From positions 1 through 48,245 of the forward strand of contig CAIMOS010000261.1 of assembly GCA_903843135.1 (NCBI GenBank): DNA of 48,245 bases. Direction: 5' to 3'. Both the position numbers and the translations under genes were made by a program. The DNA is from an uncultured Ignavibacteriales bacterium (lineage in GTDB: Bacteria; Bacteroidota; Ignavibacteria; Ignavibacteriales; Ignavibacteriaceae). This document shows, piece after piece, positions 32,735-41,745 of the stretch; position 1 is the first letter of the stretch, and every line of letters starts with the position of its first letter. Under the pieces are notes generated by a model. It did no database searches. It worked only from the letters and a program-made list of their open reading frames with translations, and was not told where the DNA came from.

Positions 32735-33997
32735 TTATTTGTTTATGTAAGTGTTCAGCATTTCTTGTTTCGCTCTCGGATTCAGTTCCATAACCGATAA
32801 CGCGAGAAGGGTTTCAACGGTTGACTCGGCGCCGGAGTTAAGATTTACTTTTTCAGGTGAGTTAATACCGTCAAATGTCCGTCCCGTTTCCGGATTATAC
32901 ATTTTTACTTTTGCTATATTCCCGCCAAAGAACCAACCGCACATTTTAATGGCGCCGGTCAGATAATTTTCTTTCCCGGTTATTCTGTATGCGTGCATCG
33001 AGGCCCATATCATCGGGCGCATTATGTACGCAATCTGTCCGTCTGATTTTGAAGCAAGTATTTTTACCGAACCGTTAATATTCTTAAAATTTAGCTCGGA
33101 AAAATATTTTTGTTCGATCATATACGGATGTACATTATCAATTTCTTTCAGAGCTGCCTGCAGGCAGCGGCCATCACGAGTAATTTCATAAGCGTCGAGA
33201 AGCGCGTCCGCCTGGTTGTTTCCCCATCCGTGCCAGCTGTTTTCCCAGCTTAAGAATAATCCGTCGAAATGTGAAGACGAATCAGATAACTGCATCTGCA
33301 GTATTCCCTCTGCCATTGATTTCAGGAGCATCAGCGAACGCGGGTCCTGTGAAAACTTAAAGTGATTGGCGGCCGCTTTTATTATTACCGCGGCCTGGTC
33401 CGACGCGTGTTCCCACGGAAGCCAGCACGGAACAGAAAATCCTTCGATGATTTTGAATGTTTTTTCCTTATTGTATAAAGGCGAAACCTTTGCGATCAGC
33501 GCATTCATCGCCGATGCCATTGAGTCCGCAAGGGCCGGGTCATTTGTCCGCACCGGAACGAACAATTCCGATAAAGCGAAAAACGCGCGCCACGTCCACC
33601 AGTTCGGCTCCGCAAGGCTCGTTCTGAAATCCGAATTTACAGAATCATTAGAAAAAATGAAATTATAGAAATAGCCGTTTGGCGCCTGCATAAAAAGAAG
33701 GAACCTCGTCAGTTGTTTCGCTTTTCTGAATGATTCTTCGTTTGCGGTCAGCCTGTAGTGATTGAGATAAAACACAGCCGCCCTGGCAGCATCATCAACG
33801 CAGGCCCATCCCTCATCGGCATCTTCAACTATTTTGTAGTCCGGGTACTCGGAATAGATTCCAATTATACCGAATGATTTTCCCTGTACAGTCCTTTCTT
33901 TATACAGATGGTCCAGATGCGCCGTATTAATCAGAGATTGTCCGAACAGCCACCCTTGCGCAAGGAACACGACCGCGATCAGCAAATGGTTTTTCAT
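32735..33997 (-). CDS. Secreted (alpha/alpha)-barrel-like protein of unknown activity
   Basis: A 420 aa exported protein. A longer frame begins at 34045, but the ATG at 33997 (MKNHLLIAVVFLAQGW) overlaps the stop of the upstream GH130 gene by ATGA and starts a normal signal peptide, so it is preferred. The mature protein is helical, with VEDADEGWACVDDAARAAVF near 57-76, PNWWTWRAFFALSEL, LSWENSWHGWGNNQADALL and SGAESTVETLLALS. The pattern of aromatic-rich paired helices suits an (alpha/alpha)6 toroid, and the VDDAARA stretch recalls VDDNARA motifs I associate with proteins next to GH130 genes. No family or activity is named with confidence. Between a GH130 enzyme and the 1,038 aa surface protein, a glycosidase or lyase role is likely. 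Confidence 0.6.
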   Translation of the reverse strand: MKNHLLIAVVFLAQGWLFGQSLINTAHLDHLYKERTVQGKSFGIIGIYSEYPDYKIVEDADEGWACVDDAARAAVFYLNHYRLTANEESFRKAKQLTRFLLFMQAPNGYFYNFIFSNDSVNSDFRTSLAEPNWWTWRAFFALSELFVPVRTNDPALADSMASAMNALIAKVSPLYNKEKTFKIIEGFSVPCWLPWEHASDQAAVIIKAAANHFKFSQDPRSLMLLKSMAEGILQMQLSDSSSHFDGLFLSWENSWHGWGNNQADALLDAYEITRDGRCLQAALKEIDNVHPYMIEQKYFSELNFKNINGSVKILASKSDGQIAYIMRPMIWASMHAYRITGKENYLTGAIKMCGWFFGGNIAKVKMYNPETGRTFDGINSPEKVNLNSGAESTVETLLALSVMELNPRAKQEMLNTYINK

Positions 33998-34899
33998 CCT
34001 TTGCACGCCTTTATCAATTCCTCTGTTGTTGTTGTTGCAAGACATATGTTCGTGTCCGCGCCTGAATAATACAGCCTGACCGTACCGTCGTCTTCCACAA
34101 TCCAGCCGTTTGCAAATACAACATTGTTAACGTCGCCTGTGCGTTCGTAATCTTTTTCCGGCATTAATACCGGTTCCGCGGTTTTTCCGATCACTTTCCA
34201 CGGTTCGTGCAGATCAAGCAGTACTGCGCCGATTTTATACAGAGTAGAAATGCCAAAGCCGCGCACACCGTGATAACAAAGCAGCCAGCCGTCTTTTGTT
34301 TTAACCGGCGGTGTTGATCCGCCGATCTTATCGTTTTCCCAGGTGCCGGTTGTCGGTTCCATCAGGATTTTATACTGTCCCCAGTGTATAAGGTCAGGGC
34401 TTGAACTGATCCAGATGTTGTGGCTTTTGTCCGCGGAAGGGCGATCCATCTTCCAGTAAAGACCGTTGATCTTTTCGGGAAATAGCGCGCAGTCTTTGTT
34501 CGAGGGTTCTGATATCGGCCCCAGTACGTTAAACTTTATAAAGTCTTTTGTCTCCGCCAGCATTACAAGCGGCATATATTTTGAGTAGCCCGTATATGTG
34601 ATGTAGTAACTTACGCCGAGCTTAACTATTCTCGGGTCTTCGATCCCCCATTCCGCGTACTTAAAAAATTCGCCGTGATCTTCGGGAGTGAGGCAGGGTC
34701 TGCTGTCCGGGACAAAGTTGATTCCGTCTTTGCTTCGCTCGATCAGAAATGACGATCTTCCGTTGGGCATTTCAACACGGCAGAGGAGCAGATACTCGTT
34801 TCCGTATCTGGTTGCGCCCGGATTAAATATGCTGTTTGCTCTGAACGGGACTTGTTCGATTGTTACAATTGGATTGCCCTGGTATTTTTCCATTAACAT
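33994..34899 (-). CDS. GH130 beta-mannoside phosphorylase (short form)
   Basis: A 301 aa five-bladed propeller enzyme of GH130, without signal peptide. GH130 enzymes phosphorolyse beta-mannosides to give mannose-1-phosphate. Typical motifs: FNPGATRYGNEYLLLCRVE near 26-44, catalytic Asp88 in WGIEDPRIVK, YYITYTGYS, and GGSTPPVKTKDGWLLCYHGV, plus EKDYERTGDVNNVVFANG near the end. An AGGTGA ribosome site precedes the ATG at 34899; a second ATG two codons on is possible. It follows the longer GH130 gene by 22 bp. The bond type (beta-1,4 or beta-1,2) cannot be set from the sequence alone. Confidence 0.88.
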   Translation of the reverse strand: MLMEKYQGNPIVTIEQVPFRANSIFNPGATRYGNEYLLLCRVEMPNGRSSFLIERSKDGINFVPDSRPCLTPEDHGEFFKYAEWGIEDPRIVKLGVSYYITYTGYSKYMPLVMLAETKDFIKFNVLGPISEPSNKDCALFPEKINGLYWKMDRPSADKSHNIWISSSPDLIHWGQYKILMEPTTGTWENDKIGGSTPPVKTKDGWLLCYHGVRGFGISTLYKIGAVLLDLHEPWKVIGKTAEPVLMPEKDYERTGDVNNVVFANGWIVEDDGTVRLYYSGADTNICLATTTTEELIKACKG

Positions 34900-34921
34900 T
34901 ACTTCACCTATTAAATATCTG

Positions 34922-36208
34922 TTATAACGATTTCATATTATTTAAAATGTCCTGCATTCTGCAGGTTGCCATACCGGAAACCGAATCTGACATTGCGTAA
35001 GGAATAAAAAGAGTATCCCCGTACTGCATAGATCCGCACGAATAAACCACGTTAGGTACATATCCCTCCCGCTCGGTTTCATCGGGAGAGATTAACGGCA
35101 CATCAAGAGCGCCTATTACCTTTTCTGGGTTTTCTTTATCTAATAATACTGCTGAGATTACATAGCGGCGGAAAAATCCTACGGCGTGCGTCAGCAGTAA
35201 CCAGCCCTCATCAGTTTCTATCGGTGAGCCGCAATTGCCGATCTGAACAAACTCCCACGGTAAGTAGGGCTGACGAAGGACAGTTGCTTTTTCCCAGGTA
35301 TACAAGTCATCTGAACTCATAATGTATAAATTCTCCCCGTCGATGCGTGAGCAGATAACATACTTACCGTTTATGCGGCGCGGGAAGATCGCCATACCTT
35401 TATCTACCGCTGCTTTTCCCTGGAGTGTCCGGATCGAAAAGTGTCTAAAGTCTTTCGTTTCTATCAGCTGCGGAAAAATTCTTTTTCCGTTATATGCCGT
35501 GTATGTGCCGAGGTATATTTTCGAATTATCGTCATCCGTGAATTCTGCAAAACGCACATCTTCAATTCCGTTGCTCTCTGCGGGTGACGACGGGAAAATA
35601 ATCCGCTCTGTTATTGATTCTTCACCGGAAAAAACTATGTCATAATTTGCGTCTGTCAGTTCGCCGTCACCGCGGAAGCGTTCGTGCGCGAACGGCATTT
35701 TACTTACAGGCGAAACACAGAACGGCGAATCGTCTTCGAGTTCAACAGAACCGTTTTTGCTAATCGTGCCTTCGCGAAACGCGATGGATGAGATATGTGA
35801 TTCACCGGTTGCACGCAGACTAAGAACAAAACGCAGTTTACCGGGATCAGACGGGTCCTGTACGGGATGGCGCACTATCGAGGGATTAAAAAGCGCCGCG
35901 GACTGCGTCGAATACTCTTTGCTGAAATATGCAGCGAGCAATCGCCCTTCAACTGAATCATACGGTATATCGGTCGATACAATCTCTTTTAGTTTCCTGA
36001 AATTATCGGCGAGAAGCCGGTCATAATCTTTATGTCGTTTTGAAAAGAGCGCTATTGATTCTTCAAGAAATTTTTCTTTTTCGGTTTTTGACATCCCGTG
36101 TACTCTTGAGACCACTTTAAGGGTTCTTTCTTTGCTGCCGGGATAGAAAAACTGCAGAACTACTTTTTTATTATTAGACCCGAAACGTACGGGTAAACGT
36201 TTTACCAT
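34922..36208 (-). CDS. GH130-family phosphorylase/hydrolase (long form)
   Basis: A 428 aa protein without signal peptide. It has an extra N-terminal region of about 100 residues before the propeller, which carries FNPSIVRHP near 107-115, VLSLRATGESHISSI near 128-142, catalytic Asp217 in NGIEDVRF, YLGTYTAYNGK, PRRINGKYVICSRIDGENLY and GNCGSPIETDEGWLLLTHAVG. The catalytic Asp motif has Val in place of the usual Pro (EDVR versus EDPR). It lies 9 bp after the ABC permease. With the short GH130 next to it, it may split oligomers of different length or linkage. The paired arrangement recalls bacterial operons where one GH130 acts on mannobiose and the other on longer chains. Confidence 0.85.
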   Translation of the reverse strand: MVKRLPVRFGSNNKKVVLQFFYPGSKERTLKVVSRVHGMSKTEKEKFLEESIALFSKRHKDYDRLLADNFRKLKEIVSTDIPYDSVEGRLLAAYFSKEYSTQSAALFNPSIVRHPVQDPSDPGKLRFVLSLRATGESHISSIAFREGTISKNGSVELEDDSPFCVSPVSKMPFAHERFRGDGELTDANYDIVFSGEESITERIIFPSSPAESNGIEDVRFAEFTDDDNSKIYLGTYTAYNGKRIFPQLIETKDFRHFSIRTLQGKAAVDKGMAIFPRRINGKYVICSRIDGENLYIMSSDDLYTWEKATVLRQPYLPWEFVQIGNCGSPIETDEGWLLLTHAVGFFRRYVISAVLLDKENPEKVIGALDVPLISPDETEREGYVPNVVYSCGSMQYGDTLFIPYAMSDSVSGMATCRMQDILNNMKSL

Positions 36209-36217
36209 TGGCTATAA

Positions 36218-37051
36218 TTACTCCTTCATTCCTGATGAAGCCATACTTGTTATAAAATATTTCTGGAAAAATGAATAGGCAACCACGACGGGAACTGCCA
36301 GCAGCACTGCTGACGCAAGTTTGACGCCAAGCTGTGATTCAGCTTTCCCTCCTACCGCGAATAATGTGATTAGCTGCGGCAGTGTCATTAAATTTTCATT
36401 CCTGATTACAATGATCGGCCAGAGAACATCGTTCCACACTCCCATAAAAGTCAGGATCGCTACTGTTATTATGGCGGGTTTTGCGTTCGGGAGCAGAATA
36501 GAAAAAAGTATCTTGAGATCACTGCAGCCGTCAATTCTTGCCGCGTCAAACAGGTCCCTTGGGATAGTTTTGAAATACTGCCTGAAAATAATTATCCCTA
36601 ATCCGCTGATAAAGTAAGGGACGGTAAGTGCCAGATAAGAGTCAGTCCATCCTAATTTAACCATTAGTATATACTGAGGAATAAGTGTGAGCTGAAACGG
36701 CAGGCTCATTGTAAATATTATTATATAAAAAACCGCGTCTCTTCCTTTGAATTCGTAATGCGTCAGCGCGAATCCGGTCATCGAACTGAAAACAACCACA
36801 AAAAATGTTACAGTAAGAGATACTATCATACTGTTAAGGAACGCGCGCAGCACAGGTATCTTTTCAAAGACCTGCACGTAACTACCAAGCCCTATACTGG
36901 TTGGCCATAACGCAAACGAGGCAATATCTTTTTCGGGGGCCAGGGAAGCCATCAGCATCCAGATAAACGGATACACAAAGGCGGCAGCGCCGATAAAGAG
37001 GAATATATACGCGGCTGTTTTCTTAATTCCGCTTAACCGTTTGAGGTTCAT
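36218..37051 (-). CDS. ABC sugar transporter permease (MalG type)
   Basis: A 277 aa inner-membrane permease with six helices. The cytoplasmic EAA loop reads DAARIDGCSDLKILFSILLP near 182-201, diagnostic of binding-protein-dependent permeases of the carbohydrate uptake type 1 family. ATG at 37051 overlaps the stop of the partner permease by one base (TGATG). No ATP-binding subunit is encoded in the window, so a shared MsmK/UgpC-type ATPase elsewhere must power it. Confidence 0.93.
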   Translation of the reverse strand: MNLKRLSGIKKTAAYIFLFIGAAAFVYPFIWMLMASLAPEKDIASFALWPTSIGLGSYVQVFEKIPVLRAFLNSMIVSLTVTFFVVVFSSMTGFALTHYEFKGRDAVFYIIIFTMSLPFQLTLIPQYILMVKLGWTDSYLALTVPYFISGLGIIIFRQYFKTIPRDLFDAARIDGCSDLKILFSILLPNAKPAIITVAILTFMGVWNDVLWPIIVIRNENLMTLPQLITLFAVGGKAESQLGVKLASAVLLAVPVVVAYSFFQKYFITSMASSGMKE

Positions 37052-37908
37052 CAGGTGTTCCTCTCAACGTATTTTTTCTGGATGATTACCACAACAAGAA
37101 TAATGGCCGTTAATGTAACGCCCATCGTTGCGGCGTAACCCATATGATAAAAGAAAAATCCCTGTTTATATATATAAAGCACGGATGACAGCGTCCTGCT
37201 AAGCGGCCCGCCGCCGGTCATTACATACGGTTCAATAAAAAGCGAGAATCCGCCTATTGTGCTCAAAACCAGCACAAGCAATATCGTAGGGTTGATCATC
37301 GGAATCGTGATGTGGCGGAATTTCTGCCACGCGGTCGCGCCTTCAAGATCAGCGGATTCATAAAGCTGCACAGGCACGGTCTGGAGCCCGGTCAGGAACA
37401 GTATTATATACAAACCTACATTCTTCCAGGTCGCCATTATGGCGATTGAAGGCATAGCAATATCGGGATCCGTCAGCCAGCCTATACGCGGAAGCGTCAG
37501 ATACGTAAGAAGGCGGTTAAGAATTCCGTTCTCATATCCGAATAACTGCTGCCATAAAATTGTAACAACCACGCCTGACACAACAACCGGCAGAAAATAT
37601 ATCGCGCGAAAAACTCCGAGCATTCTTAATGGCAGGTTTAGTATAAGCGCGAAAGAAATGGCAATCAGAAGCTGCAGCGGCACGTGAATAAGAATAAAAT
37701 ATAATGTGTTTAATACTGACTGCCAGAAAAAAGTATCTCCGAGCAGACGTATAAAATTACCGGGACCGACATACTCCATCGGAGAAATAATGTTCCACCT
37801 GTGGAACACTAGCACGAGCGAGAACACCACCGGGAACGCGACAAATAACCCGAAATGAATTATATAAGGTGCAATCAGCAGATACGGAGTAAGTTTTTTC
37901 TTTCCCAT
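37051..37908 (-). CDS. ABC sugar transporter permease (MalF type)
   Basis: A 285 aa inner-membrane permease with six helices and an EAA loop at ESADLEGATAWQKFRHITIP near 203-222. It pairs with the next permease and with the solute-binding lipoprotein encoded 3 bp upstream. Its N-terminus (LTPYLLIAPYIIHFGLFVAF) is typical of MalF/UgpA-type subunits. The likely cargo is manno-oligosaccharide, judged from the GH130 and beta-mannosidase genes downstream. Confidence 0.93.
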   Translation of the reverse strand: MGKKKLTPYLLIAPYIIHFGLFVAFPVVFSLVLVFHRWNIISPMEYVGPGNFIRLLGDTFFWQSVLNTLYFILIHVPLQLLIAISFALILNLPLRMLGVFRAIYFLPVVVSGVVVTILWQQLFGYENGILNRLLTYLTLPRIGWLTDPDIAMPSIAIMATWKNVGLYIILFLTGLQTVPVQLYESADLEGATAWQKFRHITIPMINPTILLVLVLSTIGGFSLFIEPYVMTGGGPLSRTLSSVLYIYKQGFFFYHMGYAATMGVTLTAIILVVVIIQKKYVERNT

Positions 37909-37911
37909 AAT

Positions 37912-39198
37912 CTATTGCATCAAAACCAGGTTTGCCGAGTGTGCCGCGTCTTTCACGGCGCTCGCGGGAGACTTCTTGCTGTATACAACACACTGCTCAT
38001 ACTCTGCCGATATTACATCAAACACCTCTTTCAGGACCGGTGAGTTGTCGGGCCCTATTACATATCTGGCCTGTTTCGCGAACGGAATCATCAGCGGATT
38101 TGCCGCAAAATAATTTGAGAACAACGGGTCGCTCGTCAGATCTTTCCGGCGCGGCAACTGGTTTGTTATCTTCAGAAAAACGGCTTCATTTTCAAGCCGG
38201 CAGAACTCACGGAGAAAATACCAGGCGGTTAATGGGTTCTTGCAGGTCTTAAATATTACAAGGTTTTTCGTATCACCGTATGTGTATTGCGGGCCGGAGT
38301 GGTCATCCGGCACGGGCATCGGCGCGAAATCGTACTCAAATCCTTCCGGCTTGAATTTTTCCGCGTGTACAATTTCCCAGGGGCCCGTGAATCTTGTTGC
38401 GATCATCCCTGATAAAAAAGGGTCCTGTCCGGAGGAAAGCCTGTCAGTCGGGAAATAATTATTCTTAAATATCTTTTGCAGGAAAGCGAAAGTTGATACC
38501 GAATATTTATTATCAAATACCGCAGTATCGGCATTCACAAGTTTCGCGCCGCCCGAAGCGGAAAGGTATAACGGATAATAATCAAACCAGCGCTGCCACC
38601 AGGTCACCTGTACTTCAGCGTAACCGGCCCATTTTGTAACGCGCCCGCCGACAAGAGATGCTTTCTGGATTATCCCGGCCATTTTTAAAAATTCAGTGTA
38701 TGTCCGCGGCGGTGATTTTAGCCCGGTCTTAGCAAGCATCTTTTTGTTGTAAATCATCATTATCGGATTTATTTTCCACGGTATCTGGTAAATATGCCCG
38801 TCACGGGAAGTAACTTCTTTTATTACCGCGGAATCGCAGCGTGCGTTAAGGAAGTCCATAAATCCTTCAAGCGTATCCAGCGCAACGAGTTTCCCTGCCC
38901 GAGCGTAGTATTCAACATCACCCTGCCACATATTCGAATAAACATCCGGTGTTGTGCCGCCGACAACAGCCGCTAATATCACTTCTTCGCTCGACTGCCC
39001 CTCCGGCACCGGCTGAAAGCGCACCTGCTTACCGGGGTTATCGCGGTTCCACTTCTCAACTATAAAACGCGCGTATGTTATTTCATCGGTGTTGTTGCTC
39101 GACCAGTATAAAACCCCGTTTCTTTCATTAATGTTTTCCCTGCAGGAAAAAACAGACAATGAAAGGAAAATAACGGAGATAAGCACAATGTATTTCAT
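37912..39198 (-). CDS. ABC sugar transporter solute-binding lipoprotein
   Basis: An extracellular/periplasmic binding protein of family 1 type. A longer frame begins at 39213, but the ATG at 39198 overlaps the PpiC stop (ATGA, 39195-39198) and gives a proper lipoprotein signal MKYIVLISV...SVFSC with lipobox Cys19, so it is preferred (428 aa). The mature part has GVLYWSSNNTDEITYARFIV, GTTPDVYSNMWQGDVEYYA and NPLTAWYFLREFCRL segments typical of sugar-binding proteins. It captures the oligosaccharide brought in by the SusC-like receptor and hands it to the two permeases. Confidence 0.9.
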   Translation of the reverse strand: MKYIVLISVIFLSLSVFSCRENINERNGVLYWSSNNTDEITYARFIVEKWNRDNPGKQVRFQPVPEGQSSEEVILAAVVGGTTPDVYSNMWQGDVEYYARAGKLVALDTLEGFMDFLNARCDSAVIKEVTSRDGHIYQIPWKINPIMMIYNKKMLAKTGLKSPPRTYTEFLKMAGIIQKASLVGGRVTKWAGYAEVQVTWWQRWFDYYPLYLSASGGAKLVNADTAVFDNKYSVSTFAFLQKIFKNNYFPTDRLSSGQDPFLSGMIATRFTGPWEIVHAEKFKPEGFEYDFAPMPVPDDHSGPQYTYGDTKNLVIFKTCKNPLTAWYFLREFCRLENEAVFLKITNQLPRRKDLTSDPLFSNYFAANPLMIPFAKQARYVIGPDNSPVLKEVFDVISAEYEQCVVYSKKSPASAVKDAAHSANLVLMQ

Positions 39199-40691
39199 TC
39201 CCACGAACCCCAAATCTGATCTATTGAGGGGAACGGCGCGCGGGGGAATATTCCTCCGCGCTTTGCATAAAATATATCTATCGCGTGAGCATTTTCCTCT
39301 TCTGTAACCTGAACTTTTGACAGAACATCGGTATTAACAGTAACTTTGTATTTGTTCTTTAACTGTCCGATTTTTTTTATCAACGCACTGCTTGCCTCAA
39401 CCGAAAGTCCGGCTGTTCTCTTTGATGTCTGCAGTACAGGACTTTCACCTTTAGACATAACCTGCACCGAATTTAAAAGTTCATCGCGGACAATTGCATA
39501 TAGTATCTTGTTTTTCCAGACTGCTGCCGCTGCTTTAACTTCCGGATCATTCTGCAGACCCATAGATATGGCTTCCGAAACAAGCATATTATCGCGGACC
39601 ATTCTCCAGATATTGGTTTCCACATCTCGTGAAAATAACTGCTTGTCCTTGTCTCTGAATTTAAGATATGGGTCCCGTGAAGAATACCATGAAATAAAAT
39701 CACTCAAGAACAACTTGTTCGTGCGCAGGGTAACTAACGGCTGATCTTTTGGGTCTCTGCCTGATGATTTTAATTTATCTGCGGCCTTTTCCGCAGACCG
39801 GCCAAGTTCCCATTCATCGAAAATATTTTCTTTTAATTCATACTTTCCGACATAAGCCCGCGCAATTCTGAACAGATCTCCGTCAATTGAAGGATTTTCT
39901 GTTTTCATCAGTGAGTCGACATACTTATCGGCGTATGCGTCATATGAGGACTTTATTAGATAATTTTTCGCTGTCTGCCTTGCTTCAAGATATTCGGACT
40001 GAGTAACAAGCCCGCTTTGCGCGATCTCTTCAATGCGCAAGATATACCATCCGTCTTTTCCCTGTACCGGCCTGGTTATCATTCCCGCGCGCAATGTATC
40101 GATAACCTCGGCAAGAGCGGGATTTTTCTTTAATAAACTGAACTTTGTGAGTGTAAGTTTTCTGTCATCAGCAAAGTCACCGCTGTCGAGCATTCCATCA
40201 AAAACCGTGTCAAATTGTTTTCCCTCCTTCAACAGCTCAACCGCACTGAATAACTGCGAATCTGTCCGGCAAAATATCCACTTGAGGGTAATCTCCACAT
40301 TCTGCGCCGCAACCGCACGCTCTATGGCATCATCGGGAACCGCTACACGCGGGCGGATCACTTTATCAAACAACGATTCCGTAAGTATATCGTTGTATAT
40401 ATCTTTGTATGCATCCCTGAACGCCTGCATTGTATCAAGTTTCCGCTGTTCGCCTTCTATGGATAACAACTCTTCGTTAATCAAATATTTCAGGTAAACG
40501 GATTTGGAATTTTCCTTGCGTTTAACAAACGCGGGGCCGAATTCATAACCGTCGGTGAATTCTTTAACAGTAATACTTCTGTTTCCGACTTTTGCGACAA
40601 TATCATCCCCGGTGTTCTGCGCCCCTGCCGGGGTCTGCAAAACGCAAAGAAGAGCAAACGATATCGCACAAAACGGAAAACAGTTCTTCAC
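39195..40691 (-). CDS. SurA/PpiC-type periplasmic chaperone (mannan copy)
   Basis: A 498 aa exported protein (signal peptide 1-24, ends PAGAQ). The N-terminal NTGDDIVAKVGNRSITVKEF segment is the usual SurA-N/PpiC start, and residues about 135-225 resemble a parvulin domain (TLTKFSLLKKNPALAEVIDT, QGKDGWYILRIEEI). It starts with GTG at 40691, directly after the PorV-like stop, and overlaps the binding-protein gene. It is shorter than the counterpart at 12588-14243 and seems to have one parvulin domain, with weak conservation, so chaperone activity is more likely than isomerase activity. Confidence 0.72.
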   Translation of the reverse strand: MKNCFPFCAISFALLCVLQTPAGAQNTGDDIVAKVGNRSITVKEFTDGYEFGPAFVKRKENSKSVYLKYLINEELLSIEGEQRKLDTMQAFRDAYKDIYNDILTESLFDKVIRPRVAVPDDAIERAVAAQNVEITLKWIFCRTDSQLFSAVELLKEGKQFDTVFDGMLDSGDFADDRKLTLTKFSLLKKNPALAEVIDTLRAGMITRPVQGKDGWYILRIEEIAQSGLVTQSEYLEARQTAKNYLIKSSYDAYADKYVDSLMKTENPSIDGDLFRIARAYVGKYELKENIFDEWELGRSAEKAADKLKSSGRDPKDQPLVTLRTNKLFLSDFISWYSSRDPYLKFRDKDKQLFSRDVETNIWRMVRDNMLVSEAISMGLQNDPEVKAAAAVWKNKILYAIVRDELLNSVQVMSKGESPVLQTSKRTAGLSVEASSALIKKIGQLKNKYKVTVNTDVLSKVQVTEEENAHAIDIFYAKRGGIFPRAPFPSIDQIWGSWE

Positions 40692-41726
40692 TTAAAACCC
40701 GACGCTCACAGAGAATGACTGTATACTGTTCAGCCTTCCGAAGTCACGATAGCTGTAATCAAATGTAACGGGGTTTTCGGAAAACAGCATTTTACTGTTA
40801 ACTCCGACACCGAGTGATAGCCCGCCCTCGCTGTCCGCAAGAAAAAGCGACTGATATCCGCTTCTGACAAACACCCAATCGTGATAGGACACTTCCAGAC
40901 CGGCGTTCAAACTTTCGTAATTATCGTTCGGATGCATTGCATCTAACGCCGCGACAACCTTAAAATCATCTTCATTATATACGGGAACCGCGACTCCGAT
41001 CTGCAAAATCATAGGAAGGTCCCAGGTATCAAGCTCAATGTTGAAAGGTATCCGTTCGTTCGATCCAAGTTTTGTTACGTCCACACGATAGAAGCTTCGT
41101 GTGTCGCGCCCCTCCATCTTCATTCCGGTGCCGAAGTTTGAAATGGATGCGCCGATAACCAATCCGTTTAAAAGATCAGTAGTAAACATTGTCCCGGCAT
41201 CAATGGCTACTCCTCGCGAGCTCATATGCCAGATAGTCTGCTGAATGTATTTCGCTGTAAATCCGATTGAGAACCGCGTCGTAATGTTTCTCGCGTAAGT
41301 TACTCCGATCGCGAAATCACCCGCGCTGAAATATTCGCCCGTGCCTTCCGGCATATCAACTGTTCTAACCGACATATCAGGCATACTCAGCGAGGTAAAA
41401 CTAAGGCCGAATGTACCGGCGTCTCCGGCGGGAATAATAACGCCGGCAAAATTAAAGCGCGTATCGGCAAGCCAGTCCGCGTAATATAAAATCGCCTGAT
41501 TGGTTTCGCTTCTCGCGATTCCGCCCGCGTTCCAGTACAACGCGGAGGCGTCATCAGAGAGGCCGACAAATGCGCCGCCCATTGACTGCGCCTTGCCTCC
41601 GACACCGATTTCAAGAAACGTTGCAGATGTTGTGCCTGCTTTGGAAACTCTTTGTGAATAAACTTCTGTTGCGGATACAATCATAACAAGAAGCACAAGA
41701 ATACGGATAAATAAATTTGAATTCAT
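40692..41726 (-). CDS. PorV/PorQ-family outer-membrane beta-barrel protein (mannan copy)
   Basis: A 344 aa barrel protein. Two in-frame ATGs lie close together (41732 and 41726). AGGAG at 41734-41738 is 1 nt from the first and 7 nt from the second, so 41726 is chosen. Signal peptide ends TEVYSQ. The body carries the same motifs as 5227-6267: KAGTTSATFLEIGVGGKAQ, DDASALYWNAGGIA and YADWLADTRFNFAGVIIPA. Its position after the large secreted protein matches the galactan copy. A role as a partner for surface delivery of that protein is inferred from PorV in type IX secretion. Confidence 0.82.
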   Translation of the reverse strand: MNSNLFIRILVLLVMIVSATEVYSQRVSKAGTTSATFLEIGVGGKAQSMGGAFVGLSDDASALYWNAGGIARSETNQAILYYADWLADTRFNFAGVIIPAGDAGTFGLSFTSLSMPDMSVRTVDMPEGTGEYFSAGDFAIGVTYARNITTRFSIGFTAKYIQQTIWHMSSRGVAIDAGTMFTTDLLNGLVIGASISNFGTGMKMEGRDTRSFYRVDVTKLGSNERIPFNIELDTWDLPMILQIGVAVPVYNEDDFKVVAALDAMHPNDNYESLNAGLEVSYHDWVFVRSGYQSLFLADSEGGLSLGVGVNSKMLFSENPVTFDYSYRDFGRLNSIQSFSVSVGF

Positions 41727-41745
41727 AATCATTCTCCTTCTTTTC

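Noticed and set aside
33998-34045. Longer N-terminus for the 420 aa protein
   Set aside because: It would place 16 polar residues before a clear signal peptide and overlap the GH130 gene by 52 bp; the ATG at 33997 forms the ATGA junction used throughout the locus.
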